DNA from: Actinobacteria bacterium 69-20
GTDB lineage: Bacteria; Actinomycetota; Actinomycetes; Mycobacteriales; Nakamurellaceae
DNA: 64,000 bases
Direction: 5' to 3'
Assembly: GCA_001897425.1 (NCBI GenBank)
Contig: MKSW01000001.1
Span: 62,001 to 126,000, forward strand
Positions 7,789 to 14,545 of the stretch are shown one piece after another (the first letter of the stretch is position 1; each line of letters begins with the position of its first letter). The notes beneath the pieces were generated by a model that ran no database searches, was not told where the DNA came from, and saw only the letters and a list, made by a program, of their open reading frames with translations. The position numbers were made by a program, and so were the translations under genes.

Positions 7789-8127
7789 TCAAGTCGAGTT
7801 CGTTTCCAGGGTTGTGCTGGGTGTGTGGGGGAGCGGCGCGGAAGGTCCGCTGCCGGAGGGGTCTTCGATGACAACCCGGTCGAGGGCGCGGTAGGTTCGG
7901 TTCGCGGCGGCCGCCTCGCGTCGTTCGATGGTGGTGGCGTCGATGTACACCTGGCTGCTGGCCAGCGAGGCGTGGCCGAGGAGCGCCATGATGGCGCTGG
8001 CCGTGGCGCCGTCTTCGGCTAGGCGCGAACGTGTGACGCATGGCGTGAACCAACGCGCCGACCGGGCGGCGGTCGTTGACGCCGGCCCGGCGGAGGGCAG
8101 ACTCGACGAGATACTGCAGCCCGCCAC
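7789..8127 (-). pseudogene. Tyrosine recombinase (integrase), C-terminal remnant with frameshift
   Basis: The reverse strand reads QYLVESALRRAGVNDRRPVG then LVHAMRHTFA, which supplies the catalytic H..R box. After a frameshift near 8025 it continues SRLAEDGATASAIMALLGHA then SLASSQVYI, supplying the late His and the tyrosine nucleophile. The N-terminal arm-binding and core-binding domains are absent. This is the remains of the phage-type integrase that probably inserted the island. It lies mid-island rather than beside an attachment repeat and is squeezed between Rhs debris, so rearrangement has occurred since. Confidence 0.85.
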
Positions 8128-8490
8128 GCCGCCACCATCAGCGCCAAATGGGCATGGAACAACCGCGGAACCATTGTGACCGTCGCAGCGTTCGGGGTAT
8201 GCATTGCATCAGCTGCGGTCGCTTGCGCAGTCGCTCAGGGGGCTGCCTGGGCTGTCCGGTCGCAACAGCAAGGCTACAAGAACGTTCGCGCAAACGCGGC
8301 CGACCTTATCTATACGATTGGCGCTGTGGGGATCGGACAGGCACTCAAAGCTGCCAGAGGTGGCATGGCTGCGGGCTTTCCTCGTGGAAGTCAAAAGAAC
8401 GTCGTGCCCAAGGCTTTCAGATATATAGTAACTGCCCCCGGATATGCCGGCCACGCGGCCTGGCAGCTTCGACAGAAACAATGGCGCTAG
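8128..8490 (+). pseudogene. Orphan Rhs toxin tip without Rhs core
   Basis: The open frame begins in sequence resembling the pretoxin of the intact Rhs protein (AKWAWNNRGTIVTVAAFG against GKWAWNHKVDIALTAVSF). A hydrophobic stretch follows, then a basic C-terminus ending APGYAGHAAWQLRQKQWR. A GTG at 8176 could start translation, but the Rhs core needed for delivery is missing and the left side abuts the integrase remnant. It may be a silent donor cassette or a decayed gene. The toxin type is not recognised. Confidence 0.6.
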
Positions 8491-8501
8491 GGGATCCTGC
8501 G

Positions 8502-8957
8502 ATGTTCAAGAAGCAGGCCGAACTTGCTTATTGTAAACCTTCACTAATGGCACTTGTAGGAAGATTCTTCATATATTTATTAGTCGGCTTCGGCATGGGT
8601 GGAGGAGAGACTGAAGGACCCGGCGGTACTGTGGTACGCCACTGTCGGCGCCACTCTATCGCGATCTCCTGCGGCGATGTGCTGCCAGACGGCGAGACCT
8701 GGTGGCTGTCGGGACCAGTCTCTCAACAGGAATTCGTGGCCGGTGTGGCTTACCCGATGAGCGCACTGCGGTCGTTTCGGATCGTACCTGGTGCGCATAT
8801 GGAACTCTTGGATTGCTCGCGGAATGGGTTTAGGAAGGCTCATTTTCGCGTCGAGACGGACACCGGTGAGTGGCGTGAGCTACTGATGGACAATCGCGAG
8901 CTTGAGATCATGTCAAAGTGCTTGAAACTCATTCGTGTGCTCGGTGAGACCCGCTGA
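8502..8957 (+). CDS. Probable immunity protein, paralogue of the 7176 gene
   Basis: 151 residues starting MFKKQAELAYCKPS; GGGG at 8490-8493 precedes the ATG. An in-frame ATG at 8481 that overlaps the preceding tip's stop is an alternative. The family is unknown. It shares the YCKP...ALVGR N-terminus and the LLDCSRNGFRKA and SKCLKL segments with the protein at 7176. A hydrophobic segment near residues 15-32 (SLMALVGRFFIYLLVGFG) could be a membrane anchor. It follows an orphan Rhs tip and so fits an immunity role. Confidence 0.6.
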   Translation: MFKKQAELAYCKPSLMALVGRFFIYLLVGFGMGGGETEGPGGTVVRHCRRHSIAISCGDVLPDGETWWLSGPVSQQEFVAGVAYPMSALRSFRIVPGAHMELLDCSRNGFRKAHFRVETDTGEWRELLMDNRELEIMSKCLKLIRVLGETR

Positions 8958-9017
8958 GATGGCGGTCCTGGCGTGCGGGACAAAGGTGCGAAGGCACCGG
9001 TCGCGAGCGGGTTCACG

Positions 9018-9085
9018 CAAAGTATCGGGACCGATCTGTCCGCGCCCATCGCCGCCGATGGCGGCGTGGCGCTGCGGAACGTATC
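9018..9085 (+). pseudogene. Short Rhs fragment
   Basis: GIGTDLSAPIAADGGVALRN is readable here and matches GIGGDLSAAIAADGTVSLSL in the Rhs gene at 4308. No open gene surrounds it. It marks where another Rhs copy or recombined tip once stood, just before the gene at 9112. Confidence 0.6.
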
Positions 9086-9111
9086 GACACCTGTGGGGAC
9101 CCAAGTAACTG

Positions 9112-9546
9112 ATGATAATCAGCATTGCTGAGGCACTGAACACACGCCTTGCGGATTGGGCCGACCGTTTGGACTTTGAGGTCGGGTCTGTCGTGCATGA
9201 CGCCAGATACGAGTTTTCGCTGAGTGTTCGAGGCGGAAAACCTCGAATCGTGCTTGGCCACCAGTTCGAAGCGCATTTGTGGCTCGTCGTGGATGACACC
9301 TGGCGTGCGGATACTGCTGCGGATGATCTGGAAAGTTTGCTCTACGAATGGGACGAGTATCTTCAGATTGCCCAGGCTGTCCTTAACGGCGATATTAATC
9401 CTCCCGCGGTATCGCCGAACCTGCCGCGTAACAGGTGGATCATCGCTGATCCCCACGTCTTCTTTAGGCCGGTCAACGAGCCGAACGGATTGATCCGTCG
9501 AATCATGATGAGGTTTCAACGGAAGGGCGAATCTGGAACAAGGTGA
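9112..9546 (+). CDS. Hypothetical protein, candidate immunity protein
   Basis: 144 residues, acidic in the N-terminal half, no signal or membrane segment, family not recognised. It follows an Rhs fragment. Its stop overlaps the start of the next small frame by 4 bp (GTGA at 9543-9546), so it heads a coupled three-gene run to 10288. Immunity to a lost toxin is inferred from context. The GC content is lower than in the core genes around the island. Confidence 0.5.
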   Translation: MIISIAEALNTRLADWADRLDFEVGSVVHDARYEFSLSVRGGKPRIVLGHQFEAHLWLVVDDTWRADTAADDLESLLYEWDEYLQIAQAVLNGDINPPAVSPNLPRNRWIIADPHVFFRPVNEPNGLIRRIMMRFQRKGESGTR

Positions 9547-9809
9547 CTTCGGCATGTCCAGCTCTTTCGTGTTCGGCGCACCCGGTCGCCGATCGCGTGC
9601 TCGGTCACCGCACGACCGGTCGCGATGTTCTAAGTTACGCAACGAGCGATGCATTCGGCGGCGGCCTGGCTGGGTTCACGAAGGGCGCATGCGGGCGCGG
9701 CCTTGGGGGTCTTGCATGGGCAAAGTTGAGAGGGCAGGCGGCGGCGAGGCCCGGGTATAGTGGGGCAAGGGCGATGATCAGTAGGAACCCGTGGGAACAC
9801 AGGCGATGA
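9543..9809 (+). CDS. Small protein resembling an Rhs toxin-tip end
   Basis: 88 residues. The middle is Gly/Ala-rich (DAFGGGLAGFTKGACGRGLGG), as in pretoxin regions. The end, RPGYSGARAMISRNPWEHRR, resembles the tail of the tips at 7160 and 8490. It overlaps its neighbours by 4 bp on both sides (GTGA and ATGA), which favours a translated gene over noise. It is probably a toxin-tip remnant; function unproven. Confidence 0.45.
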   Translation: MTSACPALSCSAHPVADRVLGHRTTGRDVLSYATSDAFGGGLAGFTKGACGRGLGGLAWAKLRGQAAARPGYSGARAMISRNPWEHRR

Positions 9810-10288
9810 AACATCGAGTAGTCGATAAACTGCTCGATGCGTCCGCAGCGATTCTTGGCTTCATCGCGCTGGTATTTGTTTCCATTGGCTTGGCGGGAGA
9901 AACGCCGTTTCAGGTGTGGGGACCAGGTACTGGCATTGCGTTGGCGGGAATTGGAGTTCTGGCAATCGTTGCGCGCCGATGGAGCCGTCGGGAGAATGAT
10001 GCACAAGGCGAGCCGCCAGAGGGCCGGGAAATCGTGGAGGCCAAGATATCACCTGTGAAGAAACGAGATAAGGGAAAATACCTAGAAGCAATGATGATTG
10101 CGTCGCTCGGTATTGCGACACTCTCCTCATACCTAATCCTCGGCGACGATATTTCGTGGAAGATCTGGGGGCCCGGGCTAGCCATCGGCATTGCTGGACT
10201 GGTGGTTGGAGCGGTGATCGTACGTCGAGGGAAGAATCGCGATCAGGAAAGAGCAACCGATAGCGACGCTGGCGACAGTGAAGTTTGA
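9806..10288 (+). CDS. Membrane protein with duplicated helical hairpin, candidate immunity protein
   Basis: 160 residues from ATG 9806, which overlaps the previous stop (ATGA). Two similar halves each hold a pair of membrane helices around a WGPG turn: VWGPGTGIALAGIGVLAIV in the first half and IWGPGLAIGIAGLVVGAVIV in the second. A basic linker (PVKKRDKGKY) joins them, and the C-terminus is acidic. No named family is recognised. An inner-membrane immunity protein would fit a pore-forming or membrane-acting toxin, but this is inference from position after a tip-like frame. Confidence 0.5.
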   Translation: MKHRVVDKLLDASAAILGFIALVFVSIGLAGETPFQVWGPGTGIALAGIGVLAIVARRWSRRENDAQGEPPEGREIVEAKISPVKKRDKGKYLEAMMIASLGIATLSSYLILGDDISWKIWGPGLAIGIAGLVVGAVIVRRGKNRDQERATDSDAGDSEV

Positions 10289-10435
10289 CAGACATACCAA
10301 GTGCCTCACTGGATTAGCGTCAGGGGAACCGGTTGTGTTGTAGGTGCACAATGCCGCCGGCCGAATGCTCACCCCAAAGCTGCGGGTCGAAATTATAGAC
10401 AGCACCGGCTAATGGAGCGCTACGCGATTGACGAG

Positions 10436-10770
10436 TCTGGATTCGTATCAGCCGAGCGCCGTTCGGTGCAAACCACCACCGACGCAGCTGGCACTACCGC
10501 GGTCACGCGCCGGTACACGACGATTCGGATGATCCGGCCTGGTTCGACACCAGCGGGCCGGCCGGCACCACCACCCGGTACGCCGAAGCCATCGGGGCCG
10601 ACCTGTCCGCGTCCATCACCCCGGACCGCAACGTCACCCTGTCCCTGGCCGATCCGCACGGCGATGCGGTGACCACCGTGGACATCCCAGCCGCCCAGGC
10701 GGACACGGTCTCGGCGGCCGGCATCACCGACCGGGCCGACTACACCGAGTGGCGGCACGGCGGTTGTCAG
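10436..10770 (+). pseudogene. Frameshifted Rhs core remnant
   Basis: The first frame gives AERRSVQTTTDAAGTTAVTR. Near 10515 it shifts to a frame reading DDPAWFDTSGPAGTTTRYAE, IGADLSASITPDRNVTLSLA and then HGDAVTTVDIPAAQADT. These match consecutive parts of the Rhs protein at 4308. No toxin or immunity gene follows, so this is the dead end of the array. Confidence 0.75.
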
Positions 10771-10944
10771 CAGCCCCGCCGGAGAGTTGGCTGTGAACGG
10801 CGCGATCTCGTGGTCAGCGTTGACGCTGGGTTCCACGCGTTCGCGCAACTTGGCTACCCGCGCCAGAAGGTGATCCGGTCAGGCGGCTAGAAATTGGCAC
10901 CCACCTCAGCGGAGATTCGCCGCGCTCGTGTCAAGATTGGTGGC

Positions 10945-11628
10945 ATGGCCGCCTCGATGCTCGACCGCGCGATCTACTCCTATGCGGATGTAGACCGCCT
11001 CGTCGGCTTGCGCTCCGGCACAGCTAAGCGGTGGTTGGAGGGATACTCTCGCGCGTCGAGGTTCTACGAGCCTGTGCTTCGCGAAGAGCAGACTGGCTCC
11101 GATTCGGTGACCTGGGGCGAGATGGTCGAGGCGCGAATGCTGGCCGAGTTCCGAAGCCGTGATGTCCCGGTTCAACGCTTGCGCCCAGCGATCGTGTTGC
11201 TGCGCAAGGAGTTTGGCCCGTATCCGTTGGCGCACGCCCGGCCCTTTCTCGATGTCGAGGGCAAGGAGTTGGTTCGCGTCGTGCAAGAGCGAGTCGGGTT
11301 GGAGCGCCAACTGCAGCTGGTGGTGGTCCGCAGCGGTCAACTGGTACTTACAGATCCTGCCGAACGGTTCCACTCTGCGGTTGAGTACGACGCGGACGGC
11401 GTCGTTGCCGTTCTTCGACCGGATGGGCGTACGCCAGAGGTGCTGATGGATCCACGGAAGGCCTTCGGCCAGCCGGCGATTCGAAATGTGCGGACCGAAG
11501 CGCTTGCCGAGGACTACCGTGCTGGCACCAGCCGTGACGAGCTTTCCGACCTTTATGACTTGACACCCGAACAGGTCGACGCCGCACTCAGGTTCGAGTT
11601 GATCGCGGGTAGCGAGCGCGCCGCCTGA
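10945..11628 (+). CDS. DUF433 antitoxin with N-terminal MerR-like DNA-binding domain
   Basis: 227 residues from ATG 10945; TTG 10894 and ATG 10957 are alternatives. The N-terminus YSYADVDRLVGLRSGTAKRWLEGY is a winged-helix/MerR-like DNA-recognition unit. The C-terminus (AIRNVRTEALAEDYRAGTSR, ELSDLYDLTPEQVDAALRFE) is the DUF433 module. It likely binds and neutralises the adjoining PIN-like toxin and represses its own operon. The stop overlaps the toxin start by one base (TGATG). Confidence 0.8.
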   Translation: MAASMLDRAIYSYADVDRLVGLRSGTAKRWLEGYSRASRFYEPVLREEQTGSDSVTWGEMVEARMLAEFRSRDVPVQRLRPAIVLLRKEFGPYPLAHARPFLDVEGKELVRVVQERVGLERQLQLVVVRSGQLVLTDPAERFHSAVEYDADGVVAVLRPDGRTPEVLMDPRKAFGQPAIRNVRTEALAEDYRAGTSRDELSDLYDLTPEQVDAALRFELIAGSERAA

Positions 11629-12056
11629 TGGCAGCGGGGGCCGCACCGGTGTACTTCACCGACGAGAACGCCCTCGGTCTTGGAAAGCTTCTTGAGCGTC
11701 TCGGGCGTGACGACATCGTCTACCCGGGGCATGAGCGACTACCTGATGTCCCGCGTGGTACTGATGATCTGGACTGGCTTCCCATCGTCGGCGCACGCGG
11801 GCTCATTGTCATCAGCCGCGAACGCCACATCAGGACGCGCCCCGCCGAGCTGCGTGCCTACCACGAACACGGTGTTCGTTCCGTGTGGATTGGCGCGAAA
11901 CAGGATCTCGGGCCGCAGCAGCAGCTGGAGATCTTCCTGCGCCACGAGGAGCGCCTCAAGCGCGAGATCATCAAGCGCGGGCCTGGGCCGTGGGCCGTGG
12001 CAATGGGTCCGTCCGGCATCCGGCCGCTGATTCTTCGGCCAAACCCCGGCGCGTGA
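11628..12056 (+). CDS. PIN-like toxin partner of DUF433 antitoxin
   Basis: 142 residues. YFTDENALGLGKLLERLG opens a PIN-like fold with its acidic Asp/Glu, and DDLDWLPIVGARGLIVISRE adds further acidic positions. The C-terminus is basic (RLKREIIKRGPGPW). It is coupled to the antitoxin by a one-base overlap. Length and fold resemble the VapC45/DUF5615-like group, with a longer tail than the toxin at 3919. The exact subfamily is uncertain. It sits at the right end of the first island. Confidence 0.72.
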   Translation: MAAGAAPVYFTDENALGLGKLLERLGRDDIVYPGHERLPDVPRGTDDLDWLPIVGARGLIVISRERHIRTRPAELRAYHEHGVRSVWIGAKQDLGPQQQLEIFLRHEERLKREIIKRGPGPWAVAMGPSGIRPLILRPNPGA

Positions 12057-12138
12057 GCACCACCCGAGGAGTCCCTCCGCGCCCGATCGGTGTGACGCGC
12101 ACGAAGGGGTCGTATTCGAACCCGTTTGGCCGAAGGCG

Positions 12139-12206
12139 TGACAGGAATTCGCGGTGTTCGAACATTGGTCGCCACCGCTTCCGTGACAGGAATATGACAG
12201 GAATTC
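12139..12206. repeat. Three TGACAGGAAT repeats near the right attachment site
   Basis: TGACAGGAATTC at 12139-12150, TGACAGGAAT at 12184-12193 and TGACAGGAATTC at 12195-12206 lie 127-194 bp left of the attachment repeat. Short direct repeats placed this way are typical of arm-type binding sites for tyrosine integrases. The segment 12057-12332 otherwise holds no gene that I can see. Confidence 0.5.
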
Positions 12207-12332
12207 AACGTGATTCGGCGTGATTTCAGCTCATCGAGGCGGTCTAACATGATCTTCGGAAGCAGCATCTGACAAGGTCAGACGCTTTCAAATCGCAGAT
12301 CGCGCGGAAACTTAGAACATTCCTACTCTGAT

Positions 12333-12450
12333 CCCAGAGGTCAGAGGTTCAAATCCTCTCCCCGCTACCACCGAAAGGCCCCTGATCAGGCGAAACAGCC
12401 CGATCAGGGGCCTTTCGCATGGGGCCGGATCGCGGTCGCGACGGCCGGCG
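12333..12450 (+). repeat. Middle attachment repeat (right end of first island)
   Basis: A 118-bp copy of 3381-3498 with 2 mismatches, beginning CCCAGAGGTCAGAGGTTCAA. It carries only the 3' half of the tRNA, so it cannot make a tRNA. It includes a full terminator hairpin. It is the right border of the 3.4-12.3 kb island and at the same time the left border of the smaller 12.5-14.4 kb element. Confidence 0.9.
12375..12414 (+). terminator. Terminator hairpin carried by the attachment repeat
   Basis: The same 13-bp stem as at 3423 (AAGGCCCCTGATC/GATCAGGGGCCTT), duplicated with the integration repeat. It may insulate the two islands from one another. Confidence 0.8.
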
Positions 12451-12554
12451 TCACCGTAACGCCACCGATTGCAAGTGCAGCTAATCCGTTGTTCGTGTCA
12501 CGTACGAGGCTCGCACCAGGCTCGATAGGCGCCGGGTCGGGCTCGCCGCGTCCG

Positions 12555-12854
12555 TCAGCTCGCCTTCAGTCGTGATTCGAGAGCCTCACGGGCGAGGGCG
12601 GACAACGATTTGCCCTCTCGGGCAGCGAGGTCTTCGGCTTTGTCGCGAAGGTCGGCCGGGAGCCGGAATGCGATCGACGGGGATCGGGTGCCGACTCGGC
12701 CCAGGGAGGGCCGACCGACCTTGGATCGGATCTCGGCGGCCAGGCTGTCTGCGACTTCATTGGTGAGGCGGGTGCCGTCAGCGAGTCGGATGTCTTCCAC
12801 CGCCAGATCGACGTCAGGTCCAACGCCGGTCACGGTGTACCGCTTGGCCTTCAC
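12555..12854 (-). CDS. Ribbon-helix-helix (CopG/Arc-like) antitoxin
   Basis: 99 residues from a GTG preceded by GAAGGGAG. The C-terminal part RSPSIAFRLPADLRDKAEDL, AAREGKSLSALAREALESRL has the strand-helix-helix pattern of MetJ/Arc/CopG DNA-binding antitoxins. The N-terminal half would bind the toxin. Its partner, immediately upstream on the same strand at 12875, lacks a start codon. The antitoxin may therefore persist without its toxin. Confidence 0.75.
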   Translation of the reverse strand: MKAKRYTVTGVGPDVDLAVEDIRLADGTRLTNEVADSLAAEIRSKVGRPSLGRVGTRSPSIAFRLPADLRDKAEDLAAREGKSLSALAREALESRLKAS

Positions 12855-12874
12855 TATTTGCTCCCTTCTCGTCG

Positions 12875-13108
12875 TTACCGGTGTGGCATGACGTGCGTGA
12901 TGAGCAGGAACTGCTCGCCTTGCGCGTCGGTGAGTTCGAGTCCCATGATCTCTAGAACGTCACCACGTTCGTCGGCTCCCATCCACTGCAGGCCGATGTT
13001 GCCGCCGTTGAGTCGCGGCGGTTCTGCGTCGCAGTTCTCGATGACGTAGCGGACATGGGCGACGCCGAAGACGGGGAAAGGTCGCGCAGTGAGTTGTTGA
13101 GCTTCGTA
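12875..13108 (-). pseudogene. 5'-truncated toxin partner of the RHH antitoxin
   Basis: The minus strand reads PFPVFGVAHVRYVIENCDAE, then NIGLQWMGADERGDVLEIMG and LLITHVMPHR before TAA at 12875-12877. It resembles small actinobacterial toxin-like proteins ending in an IHAMPxRxR pattern that precede RHH antitoxins. An in-frame TGA lies at 13109-13111, and no ATG, GTG or TTG start occurs between it and the domain. The 5' end was probably lost when the MNT/HEPN locus came to lie beside it. Confidence 0.6.
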
Positions 13109-13131
13109 TCAGTCGAATATATATTCGCGTT

Positions 13132-13728
13132 ATGCGAAGTAAGGGCCCCTCGTTGCTGCCGATCTTCCGGTCGCGGTACCAAGCCGAACTGCTGACATGG
13201 TTGCTGCTGCATCCCGACGAGGAATTCGGCTTGAGCGATCTTGCGAAGCGGCTCGCGGTCGGTCCCTCGACGCTGCACCGCGAAGTAGATCGCCTGGAGG
13301 AGGCGGGGTTGTTGCGGAGCCGAAGCATTGGCCGCAATCGGATGCTGCGGGCGAACATGGCCCATCCGGCAGCCCCTTCACTGACCCGGCTGTTGGAGGT
13401 CGTCTTCGGCCCGCGTGTCGTCGTTGCCGAAGAGTTCGCGAGCCTGCATGCCGAGGACATCGTCATATTCGGCTCGTGGGCCGCGCGGTACGCCGGCGAG
13501 GATGGTCCGCCGCCTCATGACATCGACGTGTTGGTGGTGGGCGACGGGCTCGACCGGTCCGACGTTTATGACGCCGCGGACCGTGTCCACGGCCGACTCG
13601 GGGTGGAGGTCAATCCCGTGCTACGCAATGTGCGCCAGTGGGCGGCACCGTCCGATACGCTCGTCACACAGATCAAAGGCTCCCCGCATTTCTCGCTTCG
13701 TGACGTGGACGAAGGCGTGAACGTCTGA
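13132..13728 (+). CDS. HTH-MNT nucleotidyltransferase antitoxin
   Basis: 198 residues. An N-terminal winged-helix region (FGLSDLAKRLAVGPSTLHRE, VDRLEEAGLLRSR) is fused to a minimal nucleotidyltransferase domain with GSWAARYAGEDGPPPHDIDV, giving the GS...DxD active site. In MNT-HEPN systems the MNT protein modifies and silences the HEPN ribonuclease. The fused DNA-binding domain suggests autoregulation. It is coupled to the downstream HEPN gene by TGATG. AT-rich promoter sequence (AATATATATTCG) lies just upstream. Confidence 0.82.
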   Translation: MRSKGPSLLPIFRSRYQAELLTWLLLHPDEEFGLSDLAKRLAVGPSTLHREVDRLEEAGLLRSRSIGRNRMLRANMAHPAAPSLTRLLEVVFGPRVVVAEEFASLHAEDIVIFGSWAARYAGEDGPPPHDIDVLVVGDGLDRSDVYDAADRVHGRLGVEVNPVLRNVRQWAAPSDTLVTQIKGSPHFSLRDVDEGVNV

Positions 13729-14183
13729 TGGCGCGATGGCCGCGGGGCGAAGCAGACATCGAGGCCCTGCTGCATGATGGGCGATTGCAACAACTCACCG
13801 GCGATGCCGCGAATGGACGGCGCTTGCTGGACAAGGCCGTCAAGACGCTCAACACCGCTCGCCTTGCCGTTACGGGGGATACCGATTCGGCTTTCGTCCT
13901 CGCCTATGACGCCGCCCGCCAGGCGCTGACCGCGCTGCTCGTCCAGCAGGGGCTGCGTCCGACGACGGACGGCGGCCACTACGCGGTGGAGCAGGCTGTC
14001 CGTGCCTAGTTCGGGCCGGGCGTCCGGCCATTCGGGGCGTTGCGGCGTCGGCGCAACGAACTCGAATATCCGCAGCAGCCGTATGACGATGCCACCGCCG
14101 ATGAGGCCTATGAGGCGATTGAGTCTGCCCGCGAGATCATTGACGCAGCCGGGCAGATTCTTCCGCAGCTCGGGCTGTTCTAA
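13728..14183 (+). pseudogene. HEPN-domain toxin interrupted by an in-frame amber stop
   Basis: The first 93 codons encode a HEPN helical domain (SAFVLAYDAARQALTALLVQ, HYAVEQAVRA) and end at TAG 14007-14009. The same frame continues without interruption as FGPGVRPFGALRRRRNELEY, then EAYEAIESAREIIDAAGQIL, to TAA 14181-14183. The R..RNELEY segment is the conserved HEPN motif. Reading through TAG as Gln (CAG to TAG is a single change) restores a 151-residue protein. The toxin half of this pair is therefore probably inactivated by one substitution, or a sequencing error is present. Confidence 0.8.
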
Positions 14184-14392
14184 TCGGCAGCGGTTTCCTT
14201 ATCGAGCGCGCCAGAACCTTCGCGACCTGCGCATTGTGGCAGCCTCGTTGCCTGCGCCGGCGATCGGACGAGGCTGGTCGCCACGACGAACCCAACCGGT
14301 CGCGACACAACCGTGCGACTCAGCGCCGCAGCCTCGCGCATCTCACGTAAGCCGACGAGGGGGACCAACCACACAAGCTGCCGTCCGTTCGC

Positions 14393-14473
14393 GGTCAGGT
14401 TCAAGCCCTCTCCCCGCTACCGCGATAAGGCTCCTGATCAGGCGCAGCAGCCCGATCGGGGGCCTTTGCATGG
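14393..14473 (+). repeat. Decayed third attachment repeat (right end of second island)
   Basis: GGTCAGGTTCAAGCCCTCTC then CCCGCTACCGCGATAAGG resembles the tRNA 3' end and terminator repeat, with several substitutions and small indels. The hairpin is still partly foldable (CTCCTGATCAGG...CCCGATCGGGGGCC). Its greater divergence suggests it marks an older integration than the 3381/12333 pair. The interval 14184-14392 shows no gene. Confidence 0.8.
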
Positions 14474-14545
14474 TGGAATCTTCCCGCTTCCCGGGACCCG
14501 TGACCCTGGGACCGGGACATTCAAAGGGCAGACGATGCAGGCGTT

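Noticed and set aside
12333-12409. A second tRNA-fMet gene
   Set aside because: Only the 3' half is present; the D-arm and 5' acceptor strand are missing, so it is an attachment repeat.
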